Source: Taenia hydatigena
Lineage: Eukaryota; Platyhelminthes; Cestoda; Cyclophyllidea; Taeniidae
Assembly: GCA_036345935.2 (NCBI GenBank)
Contig: JADWOT020000005.1
Span: 6,505,960-6,569,959 of the forward strand
Length of the DNA stretch: 64,000 bases
Direction of reading: 5' to 3'
The position numbers and the translations under genes were made by a program. How positions within the stretch are numbered: the first letter of the stretch is position 1; each line of letters begins with the position of its first letter. This document shows, piece by piece, positions 13,601-25,400 of this stretch. A model generated the notes under the pieces. That model saw only the letters and a list, made by a program, of their open reading frames with translations. It searched no databases and was not told the DNA's origin.

Positions 13601-14213
13601 GCTGGGACAGGTATTAACCAAGTGCCACCCAAAGGCATCCAGCATAATGATTATGTCACTTCCTCGGTATTTGTAGACAGAGCCTGGGTGATGCTGTATG
13701 TGTACAGTTAGCATGAAAAATCGTGACTCACATCAGTTTACATACATTGCGTGGTCTATGCAAATGACCTTGGCATCGTAGCACGCACAAATTTACGGAG
13801 CACTCTCACACGCACGCACGCACACACGCAAGTGTAGACGCATACTGGGTTGAGATCGATTCAAGATAGCACCCATTTCATCGCAGAAGCCACGCCATTG
13901 ATGCTTGTTTGTTTTTTGTCCTAAAGACTGGTCACGACAACTGGGTGCGTCAGTTGGTCTTTCACCCGCATAGCAAATACTTGCTCTCGGCATCGGATGA
14001 CAAGACAGTTCGCGTGTGGGACTTGAGGAATCGTCGTTGCCACAAGACTCTCGACGCACATTCACACTTTGTTACTACGCTGGGTAGGTCTAACTGGAGA
14101 CGAGCAAGGCTCATCTTACCGGCTCCTTTATTGTTGTAGATATTCATCGAACGGCTCCCTACCTCATTACGGGTAGTGTTGATCAGACGATTCGAGTGTG
14201 GGAGTGTCGTTGA
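7686..14213 (+). CDS. PAFAH1B1: LIS1 / PAFAH1B1, dynein regulator (8 exons, 451 aa)
   Basis: LIS1 is a cytoplasmic dynein regulator that works with NudE/NudEL in nuclear positioning and neuronal migration. I read eight in-frame exons: 7686-7717, 7757-7835, 7874-7948, 8661-8921, 11488-11759, 12746-13151, 13927-14083 and 14140-14213, 1,356 nt in all, ending in TGA. The start reads [11 protein letters not shown], matching the conserved N-terminus. A LisH motif (residues about 7-39, [13 protein letters not shown]), a short coiled coil ([13 protein letters not shown] onward, to about 90) and seven WD40 repeats from about residue 118 ([35 protein letters not shown]) end in [11 protein letters not shown]. 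Human LIS1 is 410 aa; the extra length is a Gly-rich linker before the first WD repeat (about 84-108) and an Ala/Gln-rich insert in exon 6. Introns 1 and 2 are only 39 and 38 nt and intron 7 is 56 nt. All donors are GT and all acceptors AG. The family assignment is secure; the exact transcript start is not. Confidence 0.96.
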
Positions 14214-15127
14214 TGTTCGCATGCTTGTGTGGGTCGTTGAGTCATTTCAGTCCCTCTCTTTCGTCTCCTCCTCATTCGAAGCTTTCCCGCACTCGCAGGT
14301 GATCCTCACACATTTCCGCAGCAAAACGAACGAACATAACAGAGCAAAAATAAACTCCTCCCTCTCTCCTCCCTCTCCCACCTTTTTAAGGAGTCGTGTG
14401 TACTACTGCTGCTACCGCGTCTGTACATCACTCAGCCGTATTGTTACTTCTTGATTTCTGGTCTTATGTGCCCACGTGCGTGTTGGTCGATCCATAATCA
14501 AGCAAAGGCGCTGCACTCTGGGCTGACTTTCGTTTCACTCAAAAGGATCGACCTTTTATTTAAATTCCACTTCTGTCCGCTCCCTCTCTCCTATCATGCC
14601 CTTTGTGAAGATTTTGTGTACACTCTTGAGGCCAAATGATTATCCTTGTACATTCTACGGTCCTCTATCCCCCTTTTTGGTTGGACTTCGTTCTGTACTC
14701 CCATAATATCCTCCATCGCGTCCTTTTTTCTTATCCCTTGTCATATCCACCCAAATATGTGTGTGTATGTGTGTGTGTGTGGAGGAAGTGATCTCACTTT
14801 CGCCTCATGCGTATCCCACTTTCATGAGTTAACAAAATCTCCTGTGAGCTTGTGTCTTCATCTGTCCGTGCATTCATGTGTTCTCGAACTACTGCAGAGT
14901 CTTCTGCTCCTATAATTTTCGTTAGTGCTTGGGGTAGAACGTGGGTCTTAGGTTTTCAGTGCGATGGATAATTTATCAAAGAAAGGAGTCAATAATTCAA
15001 TTTTGGTTATTGTGTCAGCATCTGTTCTGCATGGGGCAAGCAAATTGTAGGGTATTTAAATGCCAGTTGATGAAGAAAGTGGGAAGTTGCCGCGGATACG
15101 TCCTTGGGGTGGCGCCTCTGCAGTACT
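14214..15127. other. Convergent intergenic region between LIS1 and GNB5
   Basis: These 914 bp separate the stop codons of two convergent genes and should hold both 3' UTRs. A candidate LIS1 poly(A) signal is at 14,349 and a short TG-rich microsatellite at 14,757-14,781. I saw no canonical AATAAA for GNB5 on the minus strand in the 230 bp beyond its stop. No coding frame here looks real. Confidence 0.6.
14349..14354 (+). terminator. Candidate poly(A) signal of LIS1
   Basis: A canonical AATAAA lies 136 nt after the LIS1 stop codon on the coding strand, followed by a T- and C-rich stretch. It is the nearest canonical signal downstream, so it is the likely 3' end signal. Confidence 0.5.
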
Positions 15128-16920
15128 CTATGCCCAGACCTGAGAAAGACAGAAATCTTTATAGCATTGCGCTGCGACATTTCAAAACCATATCCCACAC
15201 AAATCAAAGGCTCTGACCATTTGTTAGGGGGCTTATTCAGTGACTCGATCGTGTGAGCGCACTTCCGAACACAATCTGCTGTAAACACGTCGTGGGCGGA
15301 TCCGTTAACACAAAATGTCAGGGATATTTATCCCACGGCTCTGATAACCACTAATCCATTGGTGCTGTTCCCAAACGTTGCTGTAGTTTAAAACTATTAA
15401 ACCATGTGTTAGATAATGGGCTGAACCCCGACAATAACGATCGTGTTACTCATGGATGCCTTAAGTATTCCGCTCGTAAGGGTCGTAGATGGGGTACTCA
15501 CGCGCAGCGTACTGTCCCAACTTCCAGTGCAGATAGCATTGCCATCAGGGCTGGTGCGAAGTGATGAAACACGATTCTCGTGACCGTAGAGAATGGACAC
15601 TCTTTTTCCTTTTAAAGTGTCCCAAACATTGAGTGAATGATCGTTGTATCCGCCGAATAGCAGTCGACCTGTGCTCACAAAAACTGACAAGTGCACATCT
15701 TGTTGATTGATTCAAATGTAAAATAATTCGTTTGCTAATACTATTGTTTAACAATCCATCGCAACTTCTGTTAACATATCAAAAACTGGTTGCTTAAAAG
15801 GCAAATAAGTAAACAACTTGACTTACATAATTAATGACTTTAATAAATGAAACGTACCACTCAGTGAAAAGTCAACAGCATTACAGCCGAAAATGACACT
15901 GTCTTTCTTGTAAACGCAGAGCTCACGATCAGTCCGAAGATCAAATAACCGGATAGTTGCATCATCAGAAGCAGTTGCAAAAGCATCTCCACTGGGGAAA
16001 AATCTAACGGAATTAATATCCGATTCATGACCTTGAAAAACTTGGATACACTGGCCACTACGCATGTCCCAGACGTTGGCACAACGATCACAACTCTGGA
16101 AACATTTCCAATATTCGTGAATGAAAGCAAGTACGTATTTTTATGAAAACTAGTGCCCAAAAATCACACGTACTCCAGAAACAAAGACCTTCCCGCATTC
16201 AGAAGGTGACCCATCGATGCACATAACATCGCCCGAGTGACCATGGAAACTCTGGATCATTTGCGCCGATTCGACGTCCCACAAAATGCAGGAACTATCA
16301 CCACTACCAGTTAATAATTGATGATCGGACAAGTTAAATAAACAGCAAGAAAGATAAGAGCTGTGTGTAGCAACAAGTTTCTTTTTAAGAGTGAGATCTT
16401 CTTCCGACAATAATGGGTATATTGTGCACTTGTTATCAAGACCTCTGAATGACAAAGTCACATGGTATGTATTATCTTACCCGCAAGCCACAAAGCTATT
16501 AGAAGGACTGAATGAACATGCCATAACCCATGTTGTAGGCATTGATATACAGAATTCCTGAAATCACCGTTTGAAATCAGATTACCTTCGACGACGTAAA
16601 TGCATCCCAGACAAAAAGCTTACCATCCTGAAAAGTCATAGATCCAACGCAAATTACCTGAGATGAACTAACAACATGACGCTTATCCAAAGACCAGGCA
16701 AGACTAAGCACTTTACCTTGATGACCTTTTAAAACACGCCGCACTTTGACATTTACAGTTGGAATCGAATCAAAGTGTTCGCTCATGAAAGTGACTAAAA
16801 GTCATTTCGTAAAAACAACTCATTACTTTCACCATCGTTTAATTTATGTTTTTCTTCCTCAAGTCTTTTTTTAAGGTTGTCGGCCTCCTTCAGAAGCTGT
16901 GGCTCAGGGGAATCCTCCAT
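15128..16920 (-). CDS. GNB5: G protein subunit beta-5 (8 exons, 343 aa)
   Basis: Gbeta5 is the divergent G-protein beta subunit that pairs with the GGL domain of R7-RGS proteins in neurons. Exons in transcript order: 16833-16920, 16658-16794, 16586-16627, 16481-16557, 16174-16444, 15858-16095, 15502-15668 and 15128-15139, together 1,032 nt. The start ATG begins an N-terminal helix ([21 protein letters not shown]) matching the Gbeta5 LKxEAExLKxKLEEE pattern. Seven WD40 blades follow, with [86 protein letters not shown] and [15 protein letters not shown]. The [13 protein letters not shown] and VFVSG stretches point to beta-5 rather than beta-1 to beta-4. The last coding exon is only 12 nt (V-W-A-stop) and restores the invariant ending LRVWA. 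Human short GNB5 is 353 aa. Early introns are 38, 30, 28 and 36 nt, all GT-AG. Confidence 0.95.
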
Positions 16921-17287
16921 CTCAAACAATTTAAGGAATGCGCTTCCTTCGGGTCATTGCATAAAATTGTGTGTGATAAGTTTAAGCAAATGTTCTAAAC
17001 TTCTAATAATTTAAAAAATATTTTAACTGTAGCAAAATAATAATTATTATTTTGTAACAAATCTAATGCAAGATGTGTCCGTTTGCTGATTTCATTCTAA
17101 AGCTGCAGTGAGACATTAGCATTAGTTGATCCACTATCATTGTTTTTATTATGGACGGCAGCATAAAGGCTACAAGTTACTCTAGAAACTATATTAATGA
17201 AGAGAAGCACAAGCCATGAAGTCGGTAATGGCGTTTAGCTTAAACTGACCTCAACTTCCTATAACAGTAATGCATATTGCTTAAGTT

Positions 17288-17460
17288 CGTATCCATTTGT
17301 TTGCAACTCCTGTAGTCACAGAGGCGGCCATTTTTTCCTGGCTGTGAAGGCTGGCCTCTGGGCTATGCCAGCAGCTTATTTCCTTCTGTCCGTTGAATGC
17401 ATACATTCTACTCTAGCATTCTGCCTTATTTTGCCTTCAAGGGAGCCTCGGGACGCCACA
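17288..17460 (+). mobile_element. Family 1 solo LTR
   Basis: This copy aligns with the other family 1 LTRs over the core GAGGCGGCC, GGCTGGCCTCTGGGC, ATGCCAGCAGC, CTTCTGTCCGTTGAATGCAT and TTTTGCCTTCAAGGGAGCC, ending GGGACGCCACA. The left border is blurred (about 17,285-17,291) and I see no clear target duplication. No internal sequence or second LTR is attached. Confidence 0.7.
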
Positions 17461-17579
17461 ACTTCTTTCTCAAATTAATTAAGGGAGTAGTAAAATCACC
17501 TTAATTCTAAGTAAATCTAAATCAAGTTTAAAATGTTTATTGAGCACCACACATATGCGAATTTCCGCAATTTCTCCAA

Positions 17580-17665
17580 AGTCGAATGAAGACATTATGC
17601 TAGGTCAGAATTTATATATTCGACACACAGAAGGGTTAAGGCTATTAGCATGCCTTAAAGGCCAT
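17580..17665 (-). repeat. Degenerate family 1 LTR fragment
   Basis: The minus strand resembles the middle of the family 1 LTR: the reverse complements of GAAGACATTATGCTAGGTCAG, ATATATTC and GACACACAGAAGG sit in the expected order. It is short, mutated and inverted relative to the solo LTR about 120 bp to its left. Confidence 0.4.
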
Positions 17666-19108
17666 CCTATCTGGTGAGGGTCCAATGTCTAAGACCTTAA
17701 GCGACCCTTTGCTAAAACCAAGGATTAAACACCCTACTTACTTCACAAGTTCTATGTATAATCGGACATAATTTCATGCTTTAATTTTCAATAGCGCATA
17801 TTAGCAGTCGTCCTAATGAAATGCTTTGATAAATTTTGCAGCCAATAAATATGCTTCTAGGAATTAAGCGTTCTCATCACTTCCATGCCAGGCTATATGC
17901 ATTTCTACGTTGCATATTCGTACAGAATAGTAGTGATTCATTGGAAAGATTTGTGCACAATGAGTCACTATCTTTAAGGTAAGGCGCAGGCGATCTGGGT
18001 GATTATATGTGTGAGAAAAGAGTCAGTTCCATAGAAGATGAATGTTCAATCGGTGCACGTCTCCTCTTTTTATGGTTAGTATTCTGGTTAGGCACTGTGA
18101 TTGATTTTACTAATGCCATCATTAAGCGACTAATTATTTTTTATCATCCATGGAACAGAACCGGCCATCACACATTTTCTATCAATGTATAAAGATAGTA
18201 GGAGACATGCTATGAGGTGGCGTCGGGATCCAATGTTAGGCGTTCCTTCCTTCTCAAAAGTTTTGTACTATTGCAAGACTGTTCTGTTGCCTCTGGGAGT
18301 AACTTTCAACTCTTGGATCACTGGGTTCGCTGTACGTCATGATCGTAGTAATTCACGTAGAGAAAGTATTTTCTCCCGCTTTATCTAAGCTTCACTTCAA
18401 TTCATTATTAGTGTCTCGGAAAGGCCAAAGATGCCGCATGCGGTGCTAGATTCTTTACAGGTTTTCATTTGATAATATTTTCTGTCACGGTAGTTATATG
18501 CACCTGCTCATTTGTTGAAAAGTAAATTTGGCCATAATGGAGTCGTTTCCTTTTTTTAAATTAGGACACGACACCTGAAGACCGGAGTTCCACAGCTATA
18601 AATGTAGCTGGAGTAGCACTCTCAACCCAAAAATTGGCCGAAGGGTTGGAAAAATATTCCAGTTACTCCTCTTATTCGTAACGCTGCCGCAGGATACCTC
18701 TTAAAGCACACGATTCACCACCTTACTTTAACTCTTTTCTTCCTACCTTGCTTTTAATGGAGTAAGAAGGTGCTTACGCCTCTCTTGTGCACTCCAAAAT
18801 GCGGTAGACACGCTTTTATAGACCACGATCATGCGAATTAGTCCTCCAGCCAAATTCTCCTTCATTATTCACAGCTTGGAATGGAAACTAATAAGCCTCC
18901 ATTGACTATGAAAATTAATGCTTAATAAATAAAAATAAATGGCGACCTTTGCCCCATGCCATCCTATGGACGGATTCGTGACTGCCTCTTTCAGTACTTA
19001 TAATTCTAAAATAAAGTGAGATGGAATTCCCAAAATCCACCTTTTCAAGGCAGAAGAGGAACATGTTGAGCAAGCATTAACTGAAGAAAAGCATGCATGA
19101 AATGTGCA

Positions 19109-19114
19109 TTTATT
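19109..19114 (-). terminator. Candidate poly(A) signal of RIM-BP
   Basis: AATAAA on the minus strand, about 320 nt past the candidate RIM-BP stop codon. It depends on the last exon being correct. Confidence 0.3.
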
Positions 19115-19435
19115 GGCAAACCAGAATGAACTAACTTTAACATGACAATTTGTCATGATCTGCCAAGCCTACATGTCGCGGTGCTCCCCATTACCTTTCG
19201 CAATCTGTTAAATGAGTAGTTGTACATCGGCGTGTTGATATAATGTCTGTAGAGAAGGTACAGGAGGGACTCATAAAACAACCAGGTCTTTAATGAAAAT
19301 ACGCACCGGGTGGTATACATATAGATAGAGAGAAGGGGCATTTCTCAGCGCACAAGCTGTGTACAGTGGGAGAGTCAAGTTGGCAAGTTGAATAGGCAAG
19401 TTAAGTAGAGGATAAAGAAACGGTGGTTGAGTGGA

Positions 19436-19495
19436 CTATTCAGTGGCATGGGGAATCTTTTTGAATGGACTTCTAAAAACGGACCTTCGCCTGCT
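19436..19495 (-). CDS. Candidate RIM-BP last coding exon
   Basis: A 60-nt frame after GCACAG encodes the basic tail [19 protein letters not shown] and a stop. It joins in phase 0 to NSKKRSK at the end of exon 18. RIM-BPs end in short Lys/Arg-rich tails, which supports the join. The exon 18 donor (AAG/GTGGGA) is not strong, and the frame could instead read through about 40 further codons. Confidence 0.45.
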   Translation of the reverse strand, partial: SRRRSVFRSPFKKIPHATE

Positions 19496-22400
19496 CTGTG
19501 CGTAGCCAGGGCCGTGGTCTTGGCTCTGTTCAGTGCTAGAATTTCTCGATAGAGCTGATTTCCGGTTCTGATATGGACAAATTGGGAAGTGGAAAATGAA
19601 ATACAAAACCAAATCACTTTCAAGAACTAATTCTATGGTGTGAAATTCATATGTTCGTGGGTGTTGGTCGTCAAAACTGCAGATGGTGCAGTGAACTGGC
19701 AACCGCTTTCGGAGACAACGATTCGTGAATACGGTGACGCTTGGAGGCATTAGAGAGCAATATAAGCATAAACTATTCTTTCTGAATCGCTACTGTAATC
19801 CGCGTTCCACGCTGGAAAGTGTACAAAAGGTTTGGATCTAATACAGCCTCTGTATCACTCACGCCAAGTTGATCACATGTAAACTATGACATCCCATGAG
19901 TTAGAAAGTGGGTATCCGTGCTTACTGGCACATCTAGCATAGTGGGATTGGGCAAGTGATCAACGTGCCGATGATGGACAGTATAGCAGACCTGAACATT
20001 GGAGCAGGTCAATCTGTTAAACCCCAAAGAATGTCAAGGGATAAGAGAGATGACACTAAACGACCGGAAGAGCAAAGAAGAAGAATTCAAGAGGGTACAC
20101 TCAGCTGAAGAGAAATAGTCTACTGTTAAGTCTCATACTACCACTTTCTTGTTTTGTAAGGAAATAGCTTTCAAAGATTGTGTAAACAAGTGAGCATTAT
20201 CAAGAGTGCAATGAAGTGGACAGAAGAGAGCGTAGTCGCAATTAAGCGATCAAAAATGTATGGCCTTTGTTGCATCAATGGAAGTTAGCTTTCCAATGGG
20301 CCTTTATGCAAAAAATGGTTGAATATAAGTCAACTCTAAACCGTAGTTCAAGTATCATTCAGGTAAATCTTTTCGACGTGGATTTAACCAATGGCCTGAC
20401 AGACAACCCCCTTAAGAATCTAGTGGAAAACATTGCTGCTCTTTACTTTGACAATCTTATCCACATAAGGAAGGTATTTGCTGTGATAGTACGTACAAAA
20501 AATGTATAAAAATGCCTGACAGGAATTCACTTTAATTAGATGCAGTAATATGTGAATCCTTCCAATCTTCTGAAATTCGACCTTCATGTTGGTAAAAAAG
20601 GAGATTAATTGAATATTTCCCACCTTGCTGCGCTTCTTGGAGTTGATGTCCATGATAATGACACCACCCTGTCCATCGGAATCAGGAGAGTCCTTTGATA
20701 GTCCCTCATCGCCACCGCCGCTGCTAACCAAATTGCAATTTGAACCAGGATCCATAAGCGTCGGCAGCCCGAGGGTAGGAGTGACGGTGGCGTTGGCAGC
20801 GGCCGGGGTGGTAGAGAGTGGGACGACAGAGTGTAATTTCACCGACACCTCAGGACCATCTGGCCAGCCGGAGGAGTTCGGAGGAGGTACTGTGGAGGTG
20901 ATCATTGAATCTTCTTCCTCCCCTTCTGCATCTTCAAGATTGTCGGCCCGAGCACGACCACGAGAAAGTTGTTTTGATATTTTCTGTTAAGTACGGAAAG
21001 AGAAACATTAAGGCGATTCTGCCCAGCCCTCATCTTCAAACGCAGCATTTTCGCAATTTAGCAACACAAGTCTCAATCATTTTTAGATAATTCTGACGAG
21101 TTAGATCGTGATAATAAACTTGGGGGACGTTTTCAGTCTGGCGTGTTCTATCCAAACGTTACCGACACCAAATTACAAAGTTCATGCATTGAAGAATAGG
21201 ATATTTAATGGAACCTTTTAAGAGTGATGGTAAAGCGTAGTGCCTAAAAAAATTCAATGTTTGAGTCACCACTTTCCTTCATATTGTGTCAAATTAAAGA
21301 TGAATAATAGCTCCCGATACCGATTCAAATGCAACGTTTAACAAACTGGTGAAAATATGAAATAGTCTAAGTTAGAAAAAAAATCAGTTGCGGCAGAAAT
21401 TCTCCTATCGCAAAGGAACTTTACATTTATTTTTGTATCCTTCCCTTTAATTAGAAGGCATGATTTTCAATCCGTCAAGTCCGCAAAGTTGACGTGAATC
21501 GCCCACTAAAAGCTAGTACAAAAACTTCCCCACAAAGCTATGGCAGTAAGTGTAATACCTCGCTTACCTCTTCTGTTCTGCCTGAGGACCTACGTCGCCT
21601 GGAACCAGGACCATGATCAACATCATCGGAGCGTAGCGTCGACCGATTCCCACTGGCACCCCTGGTGTGGAGCGATTTTGATCCATAAGCTGTTTTGGAT
21701 CTTGAGTCGTAGGCATCACCTCCATCACTGGTACCGAAGTTGATTACGTCCGTGTTTGCCTCAGTAGCTACACATGGCAGTTCGCGCAAAAAGTTTGAAG
21801 GCACCAGACCTCGTCGGCCTGACGACTCCAACTGTCCCACGTAGAAGCCGTCTTCGTCCATCTCACTGAGGATGATAATTCGGTCTCCAGCGCGAAACTT
21901 TAGCTCAGTCTGTTTGGACAAGATTGAGAATTCAAATGCAGCTGCTTGTTGTTGTGAAATCTAGTATGAAAGGTGTGGAAAGTCCGGCCCTCTTAAGGAG
22001 TAGGCATCCCCACTCTGGTTTCATGGTGTTGGAAAGATGTTCTACCATCATTTAATTATCACACCCTCAATTCGGCTACTGAATGAGCACAGAACGTCAG
22101 CATTTCACTTAAGGCCTTTTATTCCGGGAGGCATCAGTTCGCGGCTAAGTTCTCGCATTCTGAACTTTCTTACACTTTTAATAATGCATTTTTTTGCCTT
22201 TTACTAGTTGCATTTTTGTGAATAAAAGTTCATCCGGATAATAAAACAGCAGTTTTAAACCGTACGGCTGAGAGGTTAATGGACAAACTGTGTGCTGTAG
22301 GACAAACTGATTGTTTCCTCTAAAATTGCGTTGGAAACAAACAGAACTGATGCCTACATTTAAATTAATATAAAGCGCTGATTTCTGCTCTCGCGATACC

Positions 22401-25400
22401 AATTCTGGATTACGGATTCGTTGCAGTCAAAAAGTGTTTTCTTTATGACTTCATGAAACAACAACGATGCAGCAGAATTTACGCATAAAATAAACCCTAC
22501 TTTACTTCTTAAATGCAAGTCTAGCCTCATGGTATGTAACACGTGGTTTCATGAGGTTTATCAAATAACGTTTTTGATGTTCTCCCGACTCACTTTCATT
22601 CAGATGCTTTGTTCTTCCTTCTTTTGAATAAATCTACTCGAAATAAGTAAACATGCAGACCCAAACAACTCTTTCCTCTAGTCGTAAGAAATCATAGTAG
22701 CGTTGGGGAAAATGCTTTACTGATGCGGAAAAGCCATGCCTAGAGCGGAACAATCTGCGGAGAGTGGATTGTCCACGCAATCAAGCAGAGAGTTGAACAC
22801 AATATTAAAGGATTACAAAGGGGCGGTCTCAACCACTTTGTGCAGTGAGATAAATGAGTTTGAACAGGCATGTCATTTAACATCTTCTATGGCACCTCTT
22901 ATGTTGCAATAAAAGCCTTGAAACGGTTATTCCCAACCACTGACCATGAGTAAACCCTCCTCAGTCAAGGTAGCACTGACAGAATGAAACTAATGTCTAA
23001 TAATAACAACTTAATTATTAGTTAGTGAACATAATTTTAAAAAGTGCAAAACAAAAATTCGTTTGTTCAATTTCACTGATGCAATTCATTTCCGTCAACA
23101 TATGACAGAGTCGTTTGCTATGCTACCTTGGTAGCATTAATTTTTCATGTGCCTATTAGCTAATGAGATAATGAAACAAATAAATCGGAAGAACTTAATG
23201 GGATATTGAAACTAGCTTCATAAATATCAGAAAGGATTTTGCTGAAAAAAATGAGTCAATCACATTGTGTATTGTTGCTAGACATGGATGGATGGATGGA
23301 TGGATGGATGGATGGATAGATGGATGGATGGATGGATGGATGGATGGATGGATGGATGGATGGATGGATGGATGGATGGATGGATGGATGGATGGATGGA
23401 TGTTCCACTTGAAATAACCAGGCCTAAGGACAAACCTCCACATCGACATTTGGGCTGTAGATGTGAGGATCATAGTCGTAGAGGGCCTCCATGACACAGT
23501 GTCGCGGTGGTTTCTGACTCTCGGCACGTTTACGGCCAGTTGTCTCCAAGCCTCCTCCGGTGATCGGTTTCTCCTCGGCACAAGTACTCCTTTGTAGTCG
23601 CGTCCGTCGGTCCTTCCCACGTGTTTGACAGTCACGACTCGCCCGTCCACCGTGATGGGGATAGTGGTAGCACCCAAAATTCTGTTCCATCCAAATGGAG
23701 TAAGTGTTTTGATAACGCAATTGGTGTCTAGGCTGGTATTAACACAGTCAGTTAGACTGCGTGGAAATTTCATAGCATATTCGCTTTGAGTGATTAGATC
23801 TGCGGAGAATTACATCAACTCGATGCTTTAGCAACAATTCACTTTCAAATTCTGCACCAATGGATGGTAACAAAACGTACCCTCAGCCAAAAGGATTAAA
23901 ATCGGTGCATAAAAAAAGCGCCTTAGAATAATATTTAAAAAATCTGAGGAATGCGCGAAATCAGAGGTTCTACTACCCTTCTAGGCAAGAAAGCAATCCA
24001 ATAAAAATTACCAAAATGCTAATTGAGTGGAACGGATGAAATCAACATTATTAATGCATTTTACATGGGGAGTTTGGCTTTAATGGGAAAAACGATTAGC
24101 GTACAGTTGTTAATGTGGGCTGACAGATGACCACCATCACAATCTACACCACTCACCACCACCATTGACAATTCGAATGTTTCCATTTGTATCAAAGTTC
24201 TTAGCTAGAGTTTATTAATAAGTAAAGCCACTTCCAGACTCATGTGCAGTGTCCTGAGATTCTCTTGAAGGCAAAAGAAAGTATAATGCTAGGGCAGAAT
24301 ATATATATTCAATAGACAGAGGGAACGGGGCTGCTAGCGCGGCCCGGAGGCCAACCCACGCAAATAGGGCGATGTGGTCACTCAAGTGACCGAAACCGAA
24401 ATCAGCAGACATAACAAACAGGGTATTGCATGTATGATCCATAACTTCAGAAGGAATAGGTTTATAAACTGACATTGTCGATGGATTGAAGGGTGTGGAC
24501 ATCCAATGCGACTGATCGTTACTAAGCAGCAATCAACTGCAACATACCAATGTCGTGTGCCCCTCGTATAAGCAGTGCTTTTCCCCTATGCAATCGGAAA
24601 ATGCAATGGTACACAGGTCCTGATTTTAAAACCTACGACTTGACTGTAGATAGTCAGCAAGAACACTCTGTTTTCGAGGTTCGCACAAAAATTTTTAAGA
24701 GGTTCAGTGAGTCATATTATTTGCTTCAGGAAATTAATGGCCAAAGTATATTTGAAAACAATCGAACTTCCCCGCTTTAAATCGTCAATTACTCGATGCT
24801 TCCTTTTTTAATGTCCATAATTTATGACTTTGAGCGGGGTAAGATTTTAATGCTGGACTATGCTTGTCAGGTATGGAAAACTAATTGTGATAGTATTCGA
24901 GAATAATTCGAGCGCTGCATTATTTTCATCTTCGCAAATATCTATCTGAACAACGAATCAGAACTGCTCAAATAAAAAGGAAGTAGAAGCAGAAATAATT
25001 TCTGCAAACCACCTGTAATGCTTCTTTTGTTGTGACTGCCGGTTTCGGTTTTGGTCACCGAGGTGGCCATGTTGTCCTATCAGAGTGAGCTAGCCTCCCG
25101 GGCCATGCCAGTAGCCCTATTCCCTCTGTCTATTGAATACACATACATATTCTGCCCTAGTATTAGGCCTTCTTTTACCTCCAAGGGAGTCTCGGCACGC
25201 TACATTGGTGGCAGTGGAAAGCGGACCCCACTTTATAGGGTTTCTATCCCGACCTCTACCGCCTCTGACATATTGCAGCAGTGAGAAAGAAGTATCTGTG
25301 CTACGCATGGGAGAATCCCTCACATCTTATAACAGAAGGACTAACAACGACGTCCGCCTTCGGCATCAACCCAATCTTCGTGTTTTACAAGAAGGATCTT

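Larger units (their letters stand above)
16921..19435. other. Intergenic region between GNB5 and RIM-BP 3' end
   Basis: About 2.5 kb between the divergently placed GNB5 start and the candidate RIM-BP stop. It holds a solo family 1 LTR, a degenerate inverted LTR fragment and a candidate RIM-BP poly(A) signal. I found no further coding frame. Confidence 0.55.

Noticed and set aside
15409..15501. Read-through C-terminal tail of GNB5 after LRV
   Set aside because: It would replace the invariant WA ending by unrelated residues. The 12-nt exon downstream restores it with a good acceptor.
23284..23402. CRISPR-like regular repeat
   Set aside because: Pure 4-bp tandem repeat with no spacers, in an animal-type intron.
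23195..23773. A 192-codon minus-strand frame with IHPS repeats
   Set aside because: Its tail is a reading of the (TCCA)n microsatellite, and its front half is out of frame with the SH3-III exon that overlaps it.
25014..25204. First reading of the family 1 repeat as a SINE
   Set aside because: No tRNA-like internal promoter boxes or A-rich tail. The ends, 5-bp duplications and paired copies fit LTRs.
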